Shown: positions 26,531 through 36,439 of the stretch, in pieces | How the letters are laid out: the number at the start of each line of letters is the position of its first letter | How positions within the stretch are numbered: the first letter of the stretch is position 1 | Assembly: GCF_000763885.1 (NCBI RefSeq) | Contig: NZ_JRKO01000014.1 | Location: forward strand, 36,941 to 100,940 | Direction: 5' to 3' | DNA length: 64,000 nt | From: Paracoccus versutus | GTDB taxonomy: Bacteria; Pseudomonadota; Alphaproteobacteria; Rhodobacterales; Rhodobacteraceae | Notes under the pieces: generated by a model | Database searches by the model: none | Told to the model about the DNA's origin: nothing | What the model saw: the letters and a program-made list of their open reading frames with translations, nothing else | Made by a program: the position numbers and the translations under genes

Positions 26531-27339
26531 AACAGGCTTTCCAAAGTCCATCGGGCATCCTGCTGGCGCTGATCCTGGCCATAGCCTTTATCGGGCCGCT
26601 GCTGCCTCTGGCCGATCCTCTGGCCATGGATGTGGCGGCGCGGTTTGGCGGACCGTCGGCAGCGCATCCGCTGGGACAGGACGAGTACGGGCGCGACCTG
26701 CTGTCGCGGCTGGTCCACGCGCTGCGCTCGGCCATCCTGATATCGGGAGGCGCGGCGATGATCTCGGCGGTGATCGGTGTCTCGGTCGGCGTGGTCGCGG
26801 GGTATGTCCGCGGCTTTTCCGAGGCGCTGTCGATGCGCGTCATGGATGTGATCTTGTGCTTTCCGCCGCTGCTGCTGGCGATGCTGGCCGCGACGCTTTA
26901 CGGTGCCGGCCCGTCCACGCTGGTGCCGGTGCTGGCCCTGGTCTTCGTGCCCAGCTTCACCCGCGTGGCCCATGCCAGCGTGATGACCGTGCGCGGGCAG
27001 GATTACGTCGACGCCACGCGCCTGATGGGTGCATCGGCGACCCGCATCATCTTTCGCACGATCCTGCCCAATATCGTCGGACCTCTGTTCGTGCAGTTCA
27101 GCTTCGTCGTGGTGATGTCGGTGATCCTGGAATCCGGCCTGTCGTTCCTGGGCCTTGGCGTGCTGCCGCCACAGCCGTCCCTGGGCATGATGATCGGCAC
27201 CGCACGCTCGACCTTCGCGCAGGAACCATGGCTGCTGCTGGCGCCCTGCCTGTCGCTGATCGTGCTGGTGCTGGTCCTGAACGCCTTTTGCGACCACCTG
27301 CGGCAGCTCTTCGATCCCAGACGGGAATCGGGCGCATGA
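26527..27339 (+). CDS. Peptide-type ABC importer permease, DppC-like
   Basis: The 270-residue membrane protein has the DppC-type HPLGQDEYGRDLLSRLV (about residues 47-63) and the EAA-like loop DYVDATRLMGASATRIIFRT (about 159-178). It overlaps both neighbours by four bases (ATGA at each end), showing tight translational coupling in the operon. Confidence 0.9.
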   Translation: MKQAFQSPSGILLALILAIAFIGPLLPLADPLAMDVAARFGGPSAAHPLGQDEYGRDLLSRLVHALRSAILISGGAAMISAVIGVSVGVVAGYVRGFSEALSMRVMDVILCFPPLLLAMLAATLYGAGPSTLVPVLALVFVPSFTRVAHASVMTVRGQDYVDATRLMGASATRIIFRTILPNIVGPLFVQFSFVVVMSVILESGLSFLGLGVLPPQPSLGMMIGTARSTFAQEPWLLLAPCLSLIVLVLVLNAFCDHLRQLFDPRRESGA

Positions 27340-29189
27340 GCCGCAATCGGGAGAACATGACGGTGACGCAATCCGCAGAACATCCGTTGCTGCAGGTCCA
27401 GGGCCTGACCGTGGGCTTTCGCCGCGGCGGCCAATGGAACGATGTTGTCCGCGATGTCGGCTTCTCGGTCAGCGGGGGCGAGACGCTGGCCATCGTCGGT
27501 GAATCCGGCTCGGGCAAAAGCGTGACCTCGATGGCGCTGATGCAGCTGCTGCCGCGCGACAATTCGCGCATCTCGGGGCAGGCGCTGTTCCGGGGCATCG
27601 ACCTGCTGCAATTGGACGAACGCCAGATGGAGCGCATCCGGGGCGACCGGATCTCGATGATCTTCCAGGAGCCGATGACCTCGTTGAACCCGGTGATGAC
27701 CATCGGCGCGCAGATCGCGGAATCGATCCTGACGCATCGTCGTATCGGCAAGGCCGAGGCCCGCGCCGAGGCGCTGGCGATGATGGATCGCGTGCGCATT
27801 CCCTCGGCCAAAAGCCGCTACGACGATTTCCCGCACCAGTTTTCCGGCGGCATGAGGCAGCGGGTCATGATCGCGGCCGCCCTGGCTTGCCAGCCCGATC
27901 TGCTGATCGCCGATGAACCGACGACGGCACTGGACGTGACGATCCAGGCGCAGGTCCTGGACCTGATCAAGGAGCTGCAGGCCGAAAGCGGCATGGGAGT
28001 GATCTTCATCACCCATGACATGGGCGTCGTGGCCGAGGTCTCGGACCGCACGTTGGTCATGTATCACGGCGACGTAATCGAATCCGGCACGACCGAGCAG
28101 ATTTTCCGCCGACCTGCCAAGGCTTATACCAGTGCGCTGCTTTCTGCCGTGCCCCGTCTGGGCTCGATGACCGGCAATGCGGTGCCGACGCCCTATCCGG
28201 TCTTCGACATCGCCAGCGGCAAGCTGCGTGAGCCCGGGCCCCGTCCCAACACGCTGCGCGAGGGGCCGCCCTATCTGTTGCAGGTCAGCGACCTTTCCAA
28301 GCGCTTTGCCATCCAGAGCAAGCTTCTGAAGCGCACCATCGCCCGCGTTCATGCGGTCGAAGGCGTCAGCTTTACCCTGCGACAGGGAGAGACGCTGTCC
28401 ATCGTCGGCGAATCCGGTTGCGGGAAATCGACCACCGGCAAGCTGATCACCGGGCTGCACGACCGCGACGAAGGCCGGGTCGTGCTGGCCGGGCGCGAGT
28501 TGGGCGCCATCCCGGCGGTCGAACGCGCCCATGACATCCAGATGATCTTCCAGGATCCTTATGCCAGCCTGAACCCCCGCCTGCGCATCGGAGAGGCGAT
28601 AACCGAGCCGTTGCGCATCCACGGCAAGGCGAGCGCGACCGAGCAACGCGAGATTGCCGCATCGCTGCTGACCCGCGTCGGGTTGCAGCCGGAAATGGCC
28701 GGGCGCTATCCGCATGAGTTCTCGGGCGGCCAGCGTCAGCGCATCTGCGTCGCGCGGGCCCTGGTGATGAAGCCCAAGGTCATCGTGGCCGATGAGGCGG
28801 TTTCGGCGCTGGACGTGACGATGAAGACGCAGGTCGTCAACCTGATGATGGACCTGCAACAGGAAATGGGGCTGGGCTTCGTGTTCATCAGCCATGACAT
28901 GGCGGTGGTCGAACGCATCAGCCACCGGATCGCGGTGATGTATCTGGGCGAGATCGTCGAGATCGGCCCGCGCGCGGCCATTTTCGAGAATCCGCGCCAT
29001 CCCTATACGCGGCGGTTGCTGGGCGCGGTTCCGGTGCCCGATCCGGCCCGGCGTCACCAGCGCGGTGCAGCTGTAGTCACCGAACTGCGCAGCCCCGTCC
29101 GCCCGCCGGACTATCGTCGCCCCGTCCGGCGCTATCTTGAAATCTCGGACGATCATTTTGTCCTCGATTCCGGGGAAGACTGGCAATGA
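27336..29189 (+). CDS. Peptide-type ABC importer ATPase, DppD-DppF fused tandem protein
   Basis: A 617-residue protein with two ABC ATPase domains. Domain 1 (about residues 15-275) has GESGSGKSV and [15 protein letters not shown]. Domain 2 (about 310-565) has GESGCGKST and [15 protein letters not shown]. Both carry Walker B with DEPTTALD or DEAVSALD and the peptide-importer C-terminal motif. The ATG at 27336 overlaps the upstream stop; an internal Met seven codons on is an alternative. It has the same architecture as the ATPase at 14441-16267, so the two importers are related. Confidence 0.92.
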   Translation: MSRNRENMTVTQSAEHPLLQVQGLTVGFRRGGQWNDVVRDVGFSVSGGETLAIVGESGSGKSVTSMALMQLLPRDNSRISGQALFRGIDLLQLDERQMERIRGDRISMIFQEPMTSLNPVMTIGAQIAESILTHRRIGKAEARAEALAMMDRVRIPSAKSRYDDFPHQFSGGMRQRVMIAAALACQPDLLIADEPTTALDVTIQAQVLDLIKELQAESGMGVIFITHDMGVVAEVSDRTLVMYHGDVIESGTTEQIFRRPAKAYTSALLSAVPRLGSMTGNAVPTPYPVFDIASGKLREPGPRPNTLREGPPYLLQVSDLSKRFAIQSKLLKRTIARVHAVEGVSFTLRQGETLSIVGESGCGKSTTGKLITGLHDRDEGRVVLAGRELGAIPAVERAHDIQMIFQDPYASLNPRLRIGEAITEPLRIHGKASATEQREIAASLLTRVGLQPEMAGRYPHEFSGGQRQRICVARALVMKPKVIVADEAVSALDVTMKTQVVNLMMDLQQEMGLGFVFISHDMAVVERISHRIAVMYLGEIVEIGPRAAIFENPRHPYTRRLLGAVPVPDPARRHQRGAAVVTELRSPVRPPDYRRPVRRYLEISDDHFVLDSGEDWQ

Positions 29190-29225
29190 CGCCAGTCCCC
29201 ATTCTGACGATGCGAGCCAACATCC

Positions 29226-30554
29226 ATGTCCACGCTTTCCATTCCCGTCGCCCCCTTTCCAGGTGACGATACCCTTCCCGCTGCGGTCGATGTGGTGATC
29301 GTCGGCGGGGGCATCATCGGAGTCACCACCGCGTTGGAACTGGCTGAACGCGGGATCTCGGTCGCGCTTTGCGAAAAGGGCGTGATCGCGGGTGAACAGT
29401 CCAGCCGCAACTGGGGCTGGACGCGGCAGATGGGCCGGGATGAACGCGAATTGCCCCTGTGTATGCATTCGGTCGAGATGTGGTCGCAGATGAACGAACG
29501 CATCGGGCGCGACACCGGCTGGCGCCGCACCGGCATCAGCTACCTGTCCTATAACCGCCGCGACCTGAAAGGCTGGCTGGCCTGGGAAGAGATCGGCCGC
29601 CGCCACGGGCTGGACGCGCGGATGCTGTCGCAGGCCGAGATCGCCGAAAAGCTGCCGGGCAACAATGGCGGTATCCTGGGCGTGCTGCATACTGCCTCGG
29701 ACGGGCGGGCCGAACCGTGGATCGCAGGTCCCGCCATCGCCGAGGCCGCGCGCGAAAAGGGCGCCCATATCCTGACCGGCTGCGCGGTGCGGACGGTCGA
29801 GACCGCGGCCGGGCGGGTCAGCGCCGTGGTGACCGAACGCGGCACGATCCGTTGCCAGGCGGCGGTCGTCGCCGGGGGGATCTGGTCGCGGCTGTTTCTT
29901 GGCAACATGGGGCTGGATTTTCCGCAACTGAAGGTGATCGGCCCGGTGGCCTGCGTAGACGGGGTCGAAGGGCTGACGGACATGCCGGTCGGGGCAGGGG
30001 ACTTTGCCTATCGCAAGCGGCTGGATGGCGGGTTTACCGTGGCGGTCAGGAACAAGAACCTTGCCCCCCTGACGCCGGATCATTTCCGGCTGCTGACCGA
30101 GTTCTTCCCGACCTTCCTGACCACCTGGCGCGAGTTGAGCCTGCGCCTGAACGGGATCTTCCTGCAGGAAGCGATGATCCGGCGATCCTGGCGAGCGGAT
30201 GAGGCTACCCCGTTCGAGGCCTGCCGGGTCATGGACCCGCCCGCCGTGCCCGGCTTTACCCGCAAGGCGCTGAAGAATCTCGGCCGTGCCTTTCCGCGCT
30301 TCGCGAATGCCCGCGTCCGCCGCGAATGGGCGGGCGTCATGGACGCGACGCCGGACGCGATCCCGGTCATCAGCCCCGTCCATACCGTCCCCGGCCTGCA
30401 CGTCGCCTCGGGCTTTTCGGGACACGGCTTCGGCATCGGCCCCGGTGCGGGCCAGTTGATGGCCGACCTGATCACCGGCGAGCCTACCCGCGTCGATGCC
30501 AAGGTTTTCGACATCAGCCGCCTGCGCCCGCGCTATGGCGCGACGGCTGCCTGA
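29226..30554 (+). CDS. FAD-dependent oxidoreductase, DAO family
   Basis: The 442-residue flavoenzyme has an N-terminal FAD dinucleotide fold VVIVGGGIIGVTTALELAER (about residues 22-41), the DAO-family segment SSRNWGWTRQ, and a C-terminal GFSGHGFGIGPGAGQLMADL. Relatives include D-amino acid dehydrogenase, glycine/sarcosine oxidase and related amine-oxidising enzymes. It is encoded 36 bases after the importer ATPase and is likely to oxidise the amino acid derived from the imported compound, feeding an aldehyde or 2-oxo acid to the next gene product. Confidence 0.88.
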   Translation: MSTLSIPVAPFPGDDTLPAAVDVVIVGGGIIGVTTALELAERGISVALCEKGVIAGEQSSRNWGWTRQMGRDERELPLCMHSVEMWSQMNERIGRDTGWRRTGISYLSYNRRDLKGWLAWEEIGRRHGLDARMLSQAEIAEKLPGNNGGILGVLHTASDGRAEPWIAGPAIAEAAREKGAHILTGCAVRTVETAAGRVSAVVTERGTIRCQAAVVAGGIWSRLFLGNMGLDFPQLKVIGPVACVDGVEGLTDMPVGAGDFAYRKRLDGGFTVAVRNKNLAPLTPDHFRLLTEFFPTFLTTWRELSLRLNGIFLQEAMIRRSWRADEATPFEACRVMDPPAVPGFTRKALKNLGRAFPRFANARVRREWAGVMDATPDAIPVISPVHTVPGLHVASGFSGHGFGIGPGAGQLMADLITGEPTRVDAKVFDISRLRPRYGATAA

Positions 30555-30586
30555 CCCGTTTCATGACTTCGGAGGAGGAACCCGAT

Positions 30587-32053
30587 ATGACCCGCATTCC
30601 CGCCAAGGCTTTCCAGGGTGAGCCGCAGGACTACCGCAACTATATCGACGGCGCGTTCGTGGAGAGCGGCACTGAAATGATTGACGTGCTGAACCCCGCC
30701 AACGGCAGGCTTCTGGGCCGAATCCCCGACACGGGGCCGGACCAGGTCGATGCTGCCGTGAAGGCCGCCCGCCATGCGCAGGCCGGCTGGGAAAGGCTGC
30801 CCGCCATCGAGCGCGCGGGGTATCTGCGCCAGGTCTCGGCCAAGCTGCGCGAGCATCGCCTGGAGCTTGCCGACGTCATCGTCAAGGAGCAGGGCAAAGT
30901 GCGCGGCCTGGCCCAGGTCGAGGTCGATTTCACCGCCGATTACATCGACTACATGGCCGAATGGGCCCGCCGGATCGAGGGTGAGGTGCTGACCAGCGAT
31001 CGCCCGAATGAAACCATGTTGCTGTTGCGCAAGCCCATCGGCGTGGTCGCGGGCATACTGCCCTGGAACTTTCCGTTCTTCCTGATCGCGCGCAAGATGG
31101 CGCCGGCACTGGTGACCGGCAATACCATCGTCATCAAACCCAGCGAGGAAACTCCTCTGAACGCTTATCTATTCGCCGAGCTGCTGGCGGAAACGGACTT
31201 GCCGAAGGGGGTTTTCAACCTGATCGGCGGCCGTGGCGCGACAACCGGCGAGGCATTGGTGACCCATCCCGGCATCGACCTGATCACCTTTACCGGCAGC
31301 GTCGGCACGGGTGCGCATATCATGCAGGCGGCGGGCCGAAACCTGACCAAGGTCAATCTGGAACTGGGCGGCAAGGCTCCGGCCATCGTGCTGAAGGACG
31401 CCGATCTCGACCTGGCCGCGCAGGCGATTCATGCCTCGCGCGTGATCAACACCGGGCAAGTCTGCAATTGTGCCGAGCGGGTCTATGTCGAACGGTCCGT
31501 CCACGATGCGCTGGTCGAGAAGCTCGCGGCCTTGTTTCAGGAAACGCGCTATGGCGATCCTTCGGTCACGGATGATCTGGATATGGGTCCTCTGATCAAT
31601 CGGGCCGGTCTGGACAAGGTGGCGGGCGCCGTCGACCGGGCATGCGAGCAGGGGGCGACCGTGGTAACAGGCGGCAAGCTCGCCGACCTGCCCGAGGGGT
31701 TCCATTACGAGCCGACGTTGATTACCGGGGTGAATGCCGAAATGGACATCATGCGCCGCGAGACCTTTGGTCCGGTTCTGCCGGTTCAACCGGTCGACAG
31801 TCTCGACGAAGCCATCGCATTGGCCAATGACAGCGAATATGGCCTGACCTCGTCCATCTATACCTGCGATCTGAATGCCGCGATGAAAGCGGCGCGCGAG
31901 TTGAAGTTTGGCGAGACTTATATCAATCGTGAGAATTTCGAGGCAATGCAGGGCTTCCACGCCGGCCGTCGGAAATCCGGCATCGGCGGGGCGGACGGCA
32001 AGCATGGATTGTATGAGTTTACCGTGACCCATACCGTCTATATCAAAGGATAA
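30587..32053 (+). CDS. aldA: Aldehyde dehydrogenase, AldA (lactaldehyde/glycolaldehyde) type
   Basis: The 488-residue dehydrogenase contains NTGQVCNCAERVYVE, the distinctive catalytic-Cys context of the E. coli AldA group, plus the general-base ELGGKAP and FTGSVGTG. GGAGGAGGAA lies upstream of the ATG at 30587; an in-frame ATG at 30563 has no such site. It is the last gene of the operon begun at 24015. It probably oxidises a small aldehyde such as glycolaldehyde, lactaldehyde or formaldehyde-level products arising from the flavoenzyme upstream; the exact substrate is inferred, not shown. Confidence 0.88.
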   Translation: MTRIPAKAFQGEPQDYRNYIDGAFVESGTEMIDVLNPANGRLLGRIPDTGPDQVDAAVKAARHAQAGWERLPAIERAGYLRQVSAKLREHRLELADVIVKEQGKVRGLAQVEVDFTADYIDYMAEWARRIEGEVLTSDRPNETMLLLRKPIGVVAGILPWNFPFFLIARKMAPALVTGNTIVIKPSEETPLNAYLFAELLAETDLPKGVFNLIGGRGATTGEALVTHPGIDLITFTGSVGTGAHIMQAAGRNLTKVNLELGGKAPAIVLKDADLDLAAQAIHASRVINTGQVCNCAERVYVERSVHDALVEKLAALFQETRYGDPSVTDDLDMGPLINRAGLDKVAGAVDRACEQGATVVTGGKLADLPEGFHYEPTLITGVNAEMDIMRRETFGPVLPVQPVDSLDEAIALANDSEYGLTSSIYTCDLNAAMKAARELKFGETYINRENFEAMQGFHAGRRKSGIGGADGKHGLYEFTVTHTVYIKG

Positions 32054-32366
32054 GCCGGTTCGCTTGCTGCCGTGGCCGAGACGCTCGCCGATGTGCCGGC
32101 TGTTCATCCGAATATCGGCGGGCAACTGCAGCCATGATATCGTGCGCTTCGCCAAGGCGCTATGCACCCCCATCGGTGAGGTGGACGTCGCGTCCGGCGA
32201 GAAATGCGGGGAGGTTTATGCGGAGCTAAGCGGCGTATCGATCGGCATCCTCGGTGTTGCGATGGAACAGGGGAAAACAGATCTTATGACAGCAGGTGCT
32301 GCCAGCCCCCGCAGCCAACACACAACCGAACCCATCCAGCCCGGGGACTATGTGCGGGCCTCGAGG
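32054..32366. other. Non-coding stretch, nothing recognised
   Basis: Short open frames exist on both strands here but none resembles a known family or has a ribosome binding site. This stretch marks the left edge of the degraded tract that follows. Confidence 0.4.
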
Positions 32367-32777
32367 TTACGGCATGGCTTCGGGGAGCAATCGCGTGGGT
32401 ATTGTCGCCGACTGTCCATGCGACACCGGCGGGCTCCCGCTTTCGCAGTTCAGCAAGGACGCGAGTCCGTCCGCTTCCTGCGCTGTCCGGGGCTCTGCCC
32501 AATAGTCGCGGGTGGCGGCGAAGACATAGAGCAGGATGAAGCCAAGGATCGGCAGCACGTCCATCAACCCGGTCAGCCGGTTCGCATGGGTGTGGAACAG
32601 CCGCGATCCGACGCCGATCACGAACAGCACCGCCGCCAGCGCCCGACCCATCGCCATCTCTGGCCCGCGCAGCCGCAGCCAGAGAACAAGGGCGGCGATC
32701 AGGAAGGCGAGGTTCGTCATCGCGTTGATCGGCTCGGACCAGTCGTCCGGGCCGGTCCGTTCGCAATAAGCCTCCAC
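32367..32777 (-). pseudogene. Ceramidase-family membrane protein, truncated
   Basis: The frame contains EAYCERTGPDDWSEPINAMT and GVGSRLFHTHANRLTG, matching the N-terminal and second conserved blocks of the alkaline-ceramidase-like (PF05875-type) bacterial membrane proteins, with about four hydrophobic segments. After DVLPILGFILLYVFAATRDY the similarity ends and about 35 unrelated codons follow. Full proteins are over 200 residues and include further conserved His residues, so the 3' half is missing. The reading frame stays open upstream of the GTG at 32777, so the true start is also uncertain. It adjoins an IS3 remnant. Confidence 0.55.
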
Positions 32778-32849
32778 AGGGCAAGCCAGGTCATCGGAAT
32801 CCTTCTGGACACAGGTCAGGATCCAGCTGTGCGGGGCGCAGCGCCCAAC

Positions 32850-33190
32850 TGTCCGGCCGAAATGGAGGCCAGTTCACCCTAAAACGGCCCGTGCTTGCCA
32901 GAGGCTGACTTGCTTTATTGCGCGGCCAAGGGTTCAATTTCCAGCGCGGCGTAGAAGTTGGCCTCGGCTTCGGCGGGCGGGATGTTCCCGATCGGCTCCA
33001 GCAGAAGGCGGTTGTTGAACCAGTCAACCCATTCGAGCGTGGCGTATTCCGCCGCTTCGAAGCCGCGCCATGGTTCGCGCCGATGGATGGCCTCGGCCTT
33101 GAACAGGCCGTTGATCGTCTCGGCCAGGGCTGCGAGCGATGCACGCGGCGAGTCGAGGTCCATGCCGGAACTGACAGTCGGATCAACCAC
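32850..33190 (-). mobile_element. IS3-family element remnant with transposase C-terminus
   Basis: The minus-strand frame ending at 32915 encodes ALAETINGLFKAEAIHRREP, EYATLEWVDWFNNRLLLEP and GNIPPAEAEANFYAALE. These are the conserved C-terminal parts of IS3-family OrfB integrase-type transposases, including the last catalytic Glu (ALAE). Upstream of this the homology is lost, so only about 80 residues remain. Downstream of the stop, the sequence from 32850 (TGTCCGGCCGAAATGGAGG...) could be the terminal repeat; that boundary is a guess. No partner end was found. Confidence 0.65.
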
Positions 33191-33585
33191 CCACGCGGTT
33201 ACGAACGAGAAGATCCCGGAGAGACCCTCGACATGGACGAACTGTCCGGATTTGCATCGGTCGGCACGCTCAACCTGCAAGCGTCGGCCGAAAAGCGCGC
33301 GCCAGCAGTAATGTCCCGTGACAATCTGCCCGACATGGGCAGAATAAACGGGAGATGCCGTCCAAGCCGTGTTCGAGCCGTATCGGCGGGCTGCCTAAAA
33401 TCTGAAAAGATCCGGCGACATTCATTAAAAGAACCAGCGCGGGGCGTGTCCGCGATGTTGCCGTGCCACGCGGTTTCTTCGTAGGATCGACCCGGAACGA
33501 GGGACAGCGCGGGCTGATCAGGGGGCCCTCCGGGCAACCGCTCCGGAGGCGTCACGCATCGACCCATGCAGCAGGATAGCGACTC
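33191..33585. other. Non-coding stretch, nothing recognised
   Basis: The sequence between the transposase remnant and the kynureninase start has only short unsupported frames. The last 60 bases before 33586 presumably hold the promoter and leader of the kyn genes, but no convincing promoter or strong ribosome binding site is visible. Confidence 0.4.
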
Positions 33586-34326
33586 ATGACCACCGATTTT
33601 TCCCTCACACGGGCGATGTTCGACCTGCCCGAAGGGGTGATCTATCTGGACGGCAACTCTTTGGGGCCGCTGCCGCTTGCGGTGAAGGAACGGATGGGCC
33701 GCGTCGTCGGCGAGGAATGGGGCGGAATGCTGATCCGGGGCTGGAACGAGGCCGGCTGGATGGAGCAGCCCCGTCGCGTGGGCGACCGCATCGCCGGGCT
33801 GATTGGGGCTGAACCCGGCAGCGTGGTGATGGGCGACACGCTGTGGATCAAGGTCTATCAGGCGCTGGCCTCGGCCTTCGAGATGAACCCCTGCCGCCGC
33901 GTGGTTCTCTCGGACAACGGCAACTTCCCCTCTGACCTCTATATCGCGCAGGGGCTGGTCAGGACGCTGGGCCAGGGCTACGAGCTGCGCATCGCCGATC
34001 CCGAGGCCGTGCTGGACGCCATCGGCGAAACCGTCGCCGCGATCCTGATCACCGAGGTCGATTGCCGCACCGGGCGGCGCCACGACATGAAGGCGCTGAC
34101 GGCGCGCGCGCATGAAAAGGGCGCGCTGGCGATCTGGAACCTGTCCCATTCGGCGGGCGCACTGCCGCTTCACGTCGCGGCCGAAGGCGCAGATTTTGCC
34201 GTCGGCTTCACGCCGCTGTATCTCAGCCATGACGATGTCACCCGCGCGGTCGATATCCTGGCGCGGATCATGGAGGAACGCCGCTGGGACCGGCCCGAAT
34301 TCGAGGCGCGGGCGCGGGTGACATGA
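33586..34326 (+). pseudogene. kynU: Kynureninase with in-frame internal deletion
   Basis: The 246-codon frame begins as a normal kynureninase (FDLPEGVIYLDGNSLGPLP; SDNGNFPSDLYIAQGL; IWNLSHSAGALPL). At about residue 207 it jumps from GADFAVG directly to FTPLYLSHDDVTRAVDILA, the C-terminal part. About 150 residues are missing compared with the roughly 400-residue family, including the YKYLNGG region that carries the PLP-binding Lys. The frame is kept, so a protein could be made but should be inactive. The Asp normally found in the WDL(A/S)HSAGA motif is also Asn here. The two sides of the junction resemble each other (VG-C-T versus FG-F-T), consistent with recombination at short similarity. Confidence 0.85.
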
Positions 34327-34465
34327 TCCGCGCGCGCATCCTTCCCTGCGTCTGCCGCCCCTCGGGCTGGATCGCGCTGTGGCGGCGGATCGGGCAATGT
34401 GCCATTCTGGACCAGCGAGTCACTTTTCCCTGAGCCATCCACTTCAGCGAAAAGAGAGAGCGAAC

Positions 34466-35296
34466 ATGAGTTACGATCCTTCCAGGGACGGCGCGCAGAT
34501 GGATTTCCGCCAGCGCATGTCCTATGGCGACTATCTGCAAATCGACCAGATCCTGACCGCGCAGAAGCCGCTTTCGACCGCCCATGACGAGATGCTGTTC
34601 ATCATCCAGCACCAGACCTCCGAATTGTGGATGAAACTGGCGCTGTATGAGGTGAACGGCGCGCGGGACATGATCGCCGCCGACCGCACGCCCGAGGCGC
34701 TGAAGATGCTGTCGCGCGTCTCGCGCATCTTCGAGCAGTTGAACAACGCATGGGACGTACTGCGCACCATGACCCCCTCGGAATATACCGAGTTCCGCGA
34801 CGATCTGGGGCAGTCCTCGGGCTTCCAGTCGTGGCAATACCGGCTGATCGAATATGCTGTCGGCAACCGCAACCTCGCGATGCTGAAACCGCATGAACAT
34901 CGACCGGACTTGCTGGAAAAGCTTAAGGCCGAACTGGCCCGCCCCTCGCTTTATGACGAGGTGCTGCGGCGTCTGGCGCGTGCCGGGCTACCGGTCCCCG
35001 AAGAGGTTCTAAACCGGGACCTGCGGCAGGCATGGACATTCAACGAAGGTGTCATGGCGGTCTGGGCCGCCATCTATCGCAATCCGTCAAAATACTGGGA
35101 AGCCTATGAAGTCGCCGAAAAATTGGTCGATTTCGAGGATTACTTCCGCCGCTGGCGCTTCAACCACGTCACTACGGTCGAGCGCGTGATCGGCTTCAAG
35201 CGCGGCACCGGGGGCACGGCGGGAATCTCTTATCTCAAGCGGATGCTGGAGGTGGAACTGTTTCCCGAACTGTGGCGCGTGCGCACCGAGCTGTGA
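34466..35296 (+). CDS. kynA: Tryptophan 2,3-dioxygenase
   Basis: The 276-residue protein matches the heme dioxygenase KynA in full length. It has [18 protein letters not shown], then [20 protein letters not shown] with a conserved His of the active site, and the C-terminal [20 protein letters not shown] with the probable proximal heme His and substrate-binding residues. It converts L-tryptophan to N-formylkynurenine. It is the only clearly intact enzyme of the kyn cluster; the kynureninase gene upstream is deleted internally and no formamidase gene is seen. The ATG at 34466 is chosen by family length; a GTG at 34379 would add 29 atypical residues. Confidence 0.92.
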   Translation: MSYDPSRDGAQMDFRQRMSYGDYLQIDQILTAQKPLSTAHDEMLFIIQHQTSELWMKLALYEVNGARDMIAADRTPEALKMLSRVSRIFEQLNNAWDVLRTMTPSEYTEFRDDLGQSSGFQSWQYRLIEYAVGNRNLAMLKPHEHRPDLLEKLKAELARPSLYDEVLRRLARAGLPVPEEVLNRDLRQAWTFNEGVMAVWAAIYRNPSKYWEAYEVAEKLVDFEDYFRRWRFNHVTTVERVIGFKRGTGGTAGISYLKRMLEVELFPELWRVRTEL

Positions 35297-35338
35297 ACCC
35301 GGCCCCGGCCTGCTTTCGCGCCGGGGCCAGCCCCTATC

Positions 35339-36361
35339 TCAAGCCTGCGTATCGGCGCCGATGCCGGAAGGCGCGGCCAGCTTGCGCGCCTCTTTGGGGG
35401 GCAGGCCGAAATGGGTCTTGAAGGCGGTGGTGAAGCTGGCCTGGTGGTCGTAGCCCACCATATGCGCGATGGGGGCGATGGGGATGTCGGGATCGGCCAG
35501 CATCTTGGTCGAGTTGGTGCCAAGCTCGCGCGCCAGGTCGGTGATGGTTAGCCGCCCGCCGGCATCGTCGGACAGGATCTCTTGCGCGCGGGCGAACATG
35601 GCCAGTCCGCGCTCGGTGAAGGCGATCCCGCTGTTGCTGTCCACGGGATCGGCCTCCAGCGCCGCCGTGGTCAGCGACAGCAGAAGATGCGCGCCACCAC
35701 CATCATCAGGTCGCGCCGGCTGTTGAATTCCAGCGCGAAGACGTCGCGCAGGGCGGTGACGATCTTGACCGTCGTCGCGGCCTCGACCAGTGCCATCGCG
35801 CCCGCCGCCGGGCGCATCAGCCGCTCGGCCCGGCTGCCGGGCTGCCGGGCTGCGCGCCGAAGCCGAAGCTGTCGGCCAACAATTCGGGCCGGACATAGAG
35901 GCTGATCATGCGGAAGCGCCCCGGCAGGCAGCAGACGTCGTAGCTGACCCCCGGCGCCTGGTGGCAGGCCATGATGGTCGAGGCGGTCAGGCTGGGTTCC
36001 TCGGGGCGGGGCATGGCCAGTTCGACCGGGCCTTCCAGCAGGAAATGGAACTCGACCAGCCCTTCCGAGGGGACCTTCTCGAAGCGGGTCGAGACATAAT
36101 CGCAATCGGTGACGATCATATAGATATCCTGGCCGATCGAGATCAGCTTCAGCAGCCGGTGCCCTCGTCGGGGGGCAGATCGACACGGGTGAAGGCGATG
36201 TTCCAGCGACTGTCGATCCGGCGCAGATGGTTGCCGGGGCTTTGGGCGATGATCTCGAAGGCCGTGCGTATCGTGCTGCCCGGCCCGACAAGGGCGGCGC
36301 GGAACAGCCCCTTGGTATCGGGATGAATCACGATGCTGATCCCCGGAGGGCGGGATGACAT
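35339..36361 (-). pseudogene. AraC family regulator, frameshifted and internally deleted
   Basis: Pieces of one regulator occur in four successive frames. The first is the N-terminus from 36361 (ISIVIHPDTKGLFRAALVGP). The second runs about 36150-35840 (FEKVPSEGLVEFHFLLEGPV). The third runs about 35840-35690 (EAATTVKIVTALRDVFALEF). The last goes to the stop at 35339 and includes LTITDLARELGTNSTKM and AHMVGYDHQASFTTAFKTHF. In the last piece about 30 residues are missing between the first and second helix-turn-helix, where TNSTKM runs straight into LADPDIPIA. At least three frameshifts and one deletion make it non-functional. It may once have controlled the neighbouring dehydrogenase or kyn genes. 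Confidence 0.8.
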
Positions 36362-36439
36362 GGCGGGGGGTCTCTAGACTGGCGGTGCTTCCAGGCCGCC
36401 AGTCTAGGGGATGGGCCAATGGCTGGCGAGTGCGGCCAG

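Noticed and set aside
27003..30425. 1140-codon minus-strand open frame
   Set aside because: It is antisense to the tandem ATPase and flavoenzyme genes, with a His/Asp/Gln/Arg-rich translation and no recognisable domain.
33233..33484. Small ORF before kynU
   Set aside because: The frame has no ribosome binding site and its translation resembles nothing I know; it is likely non-coding sequence next to the IS remnant.
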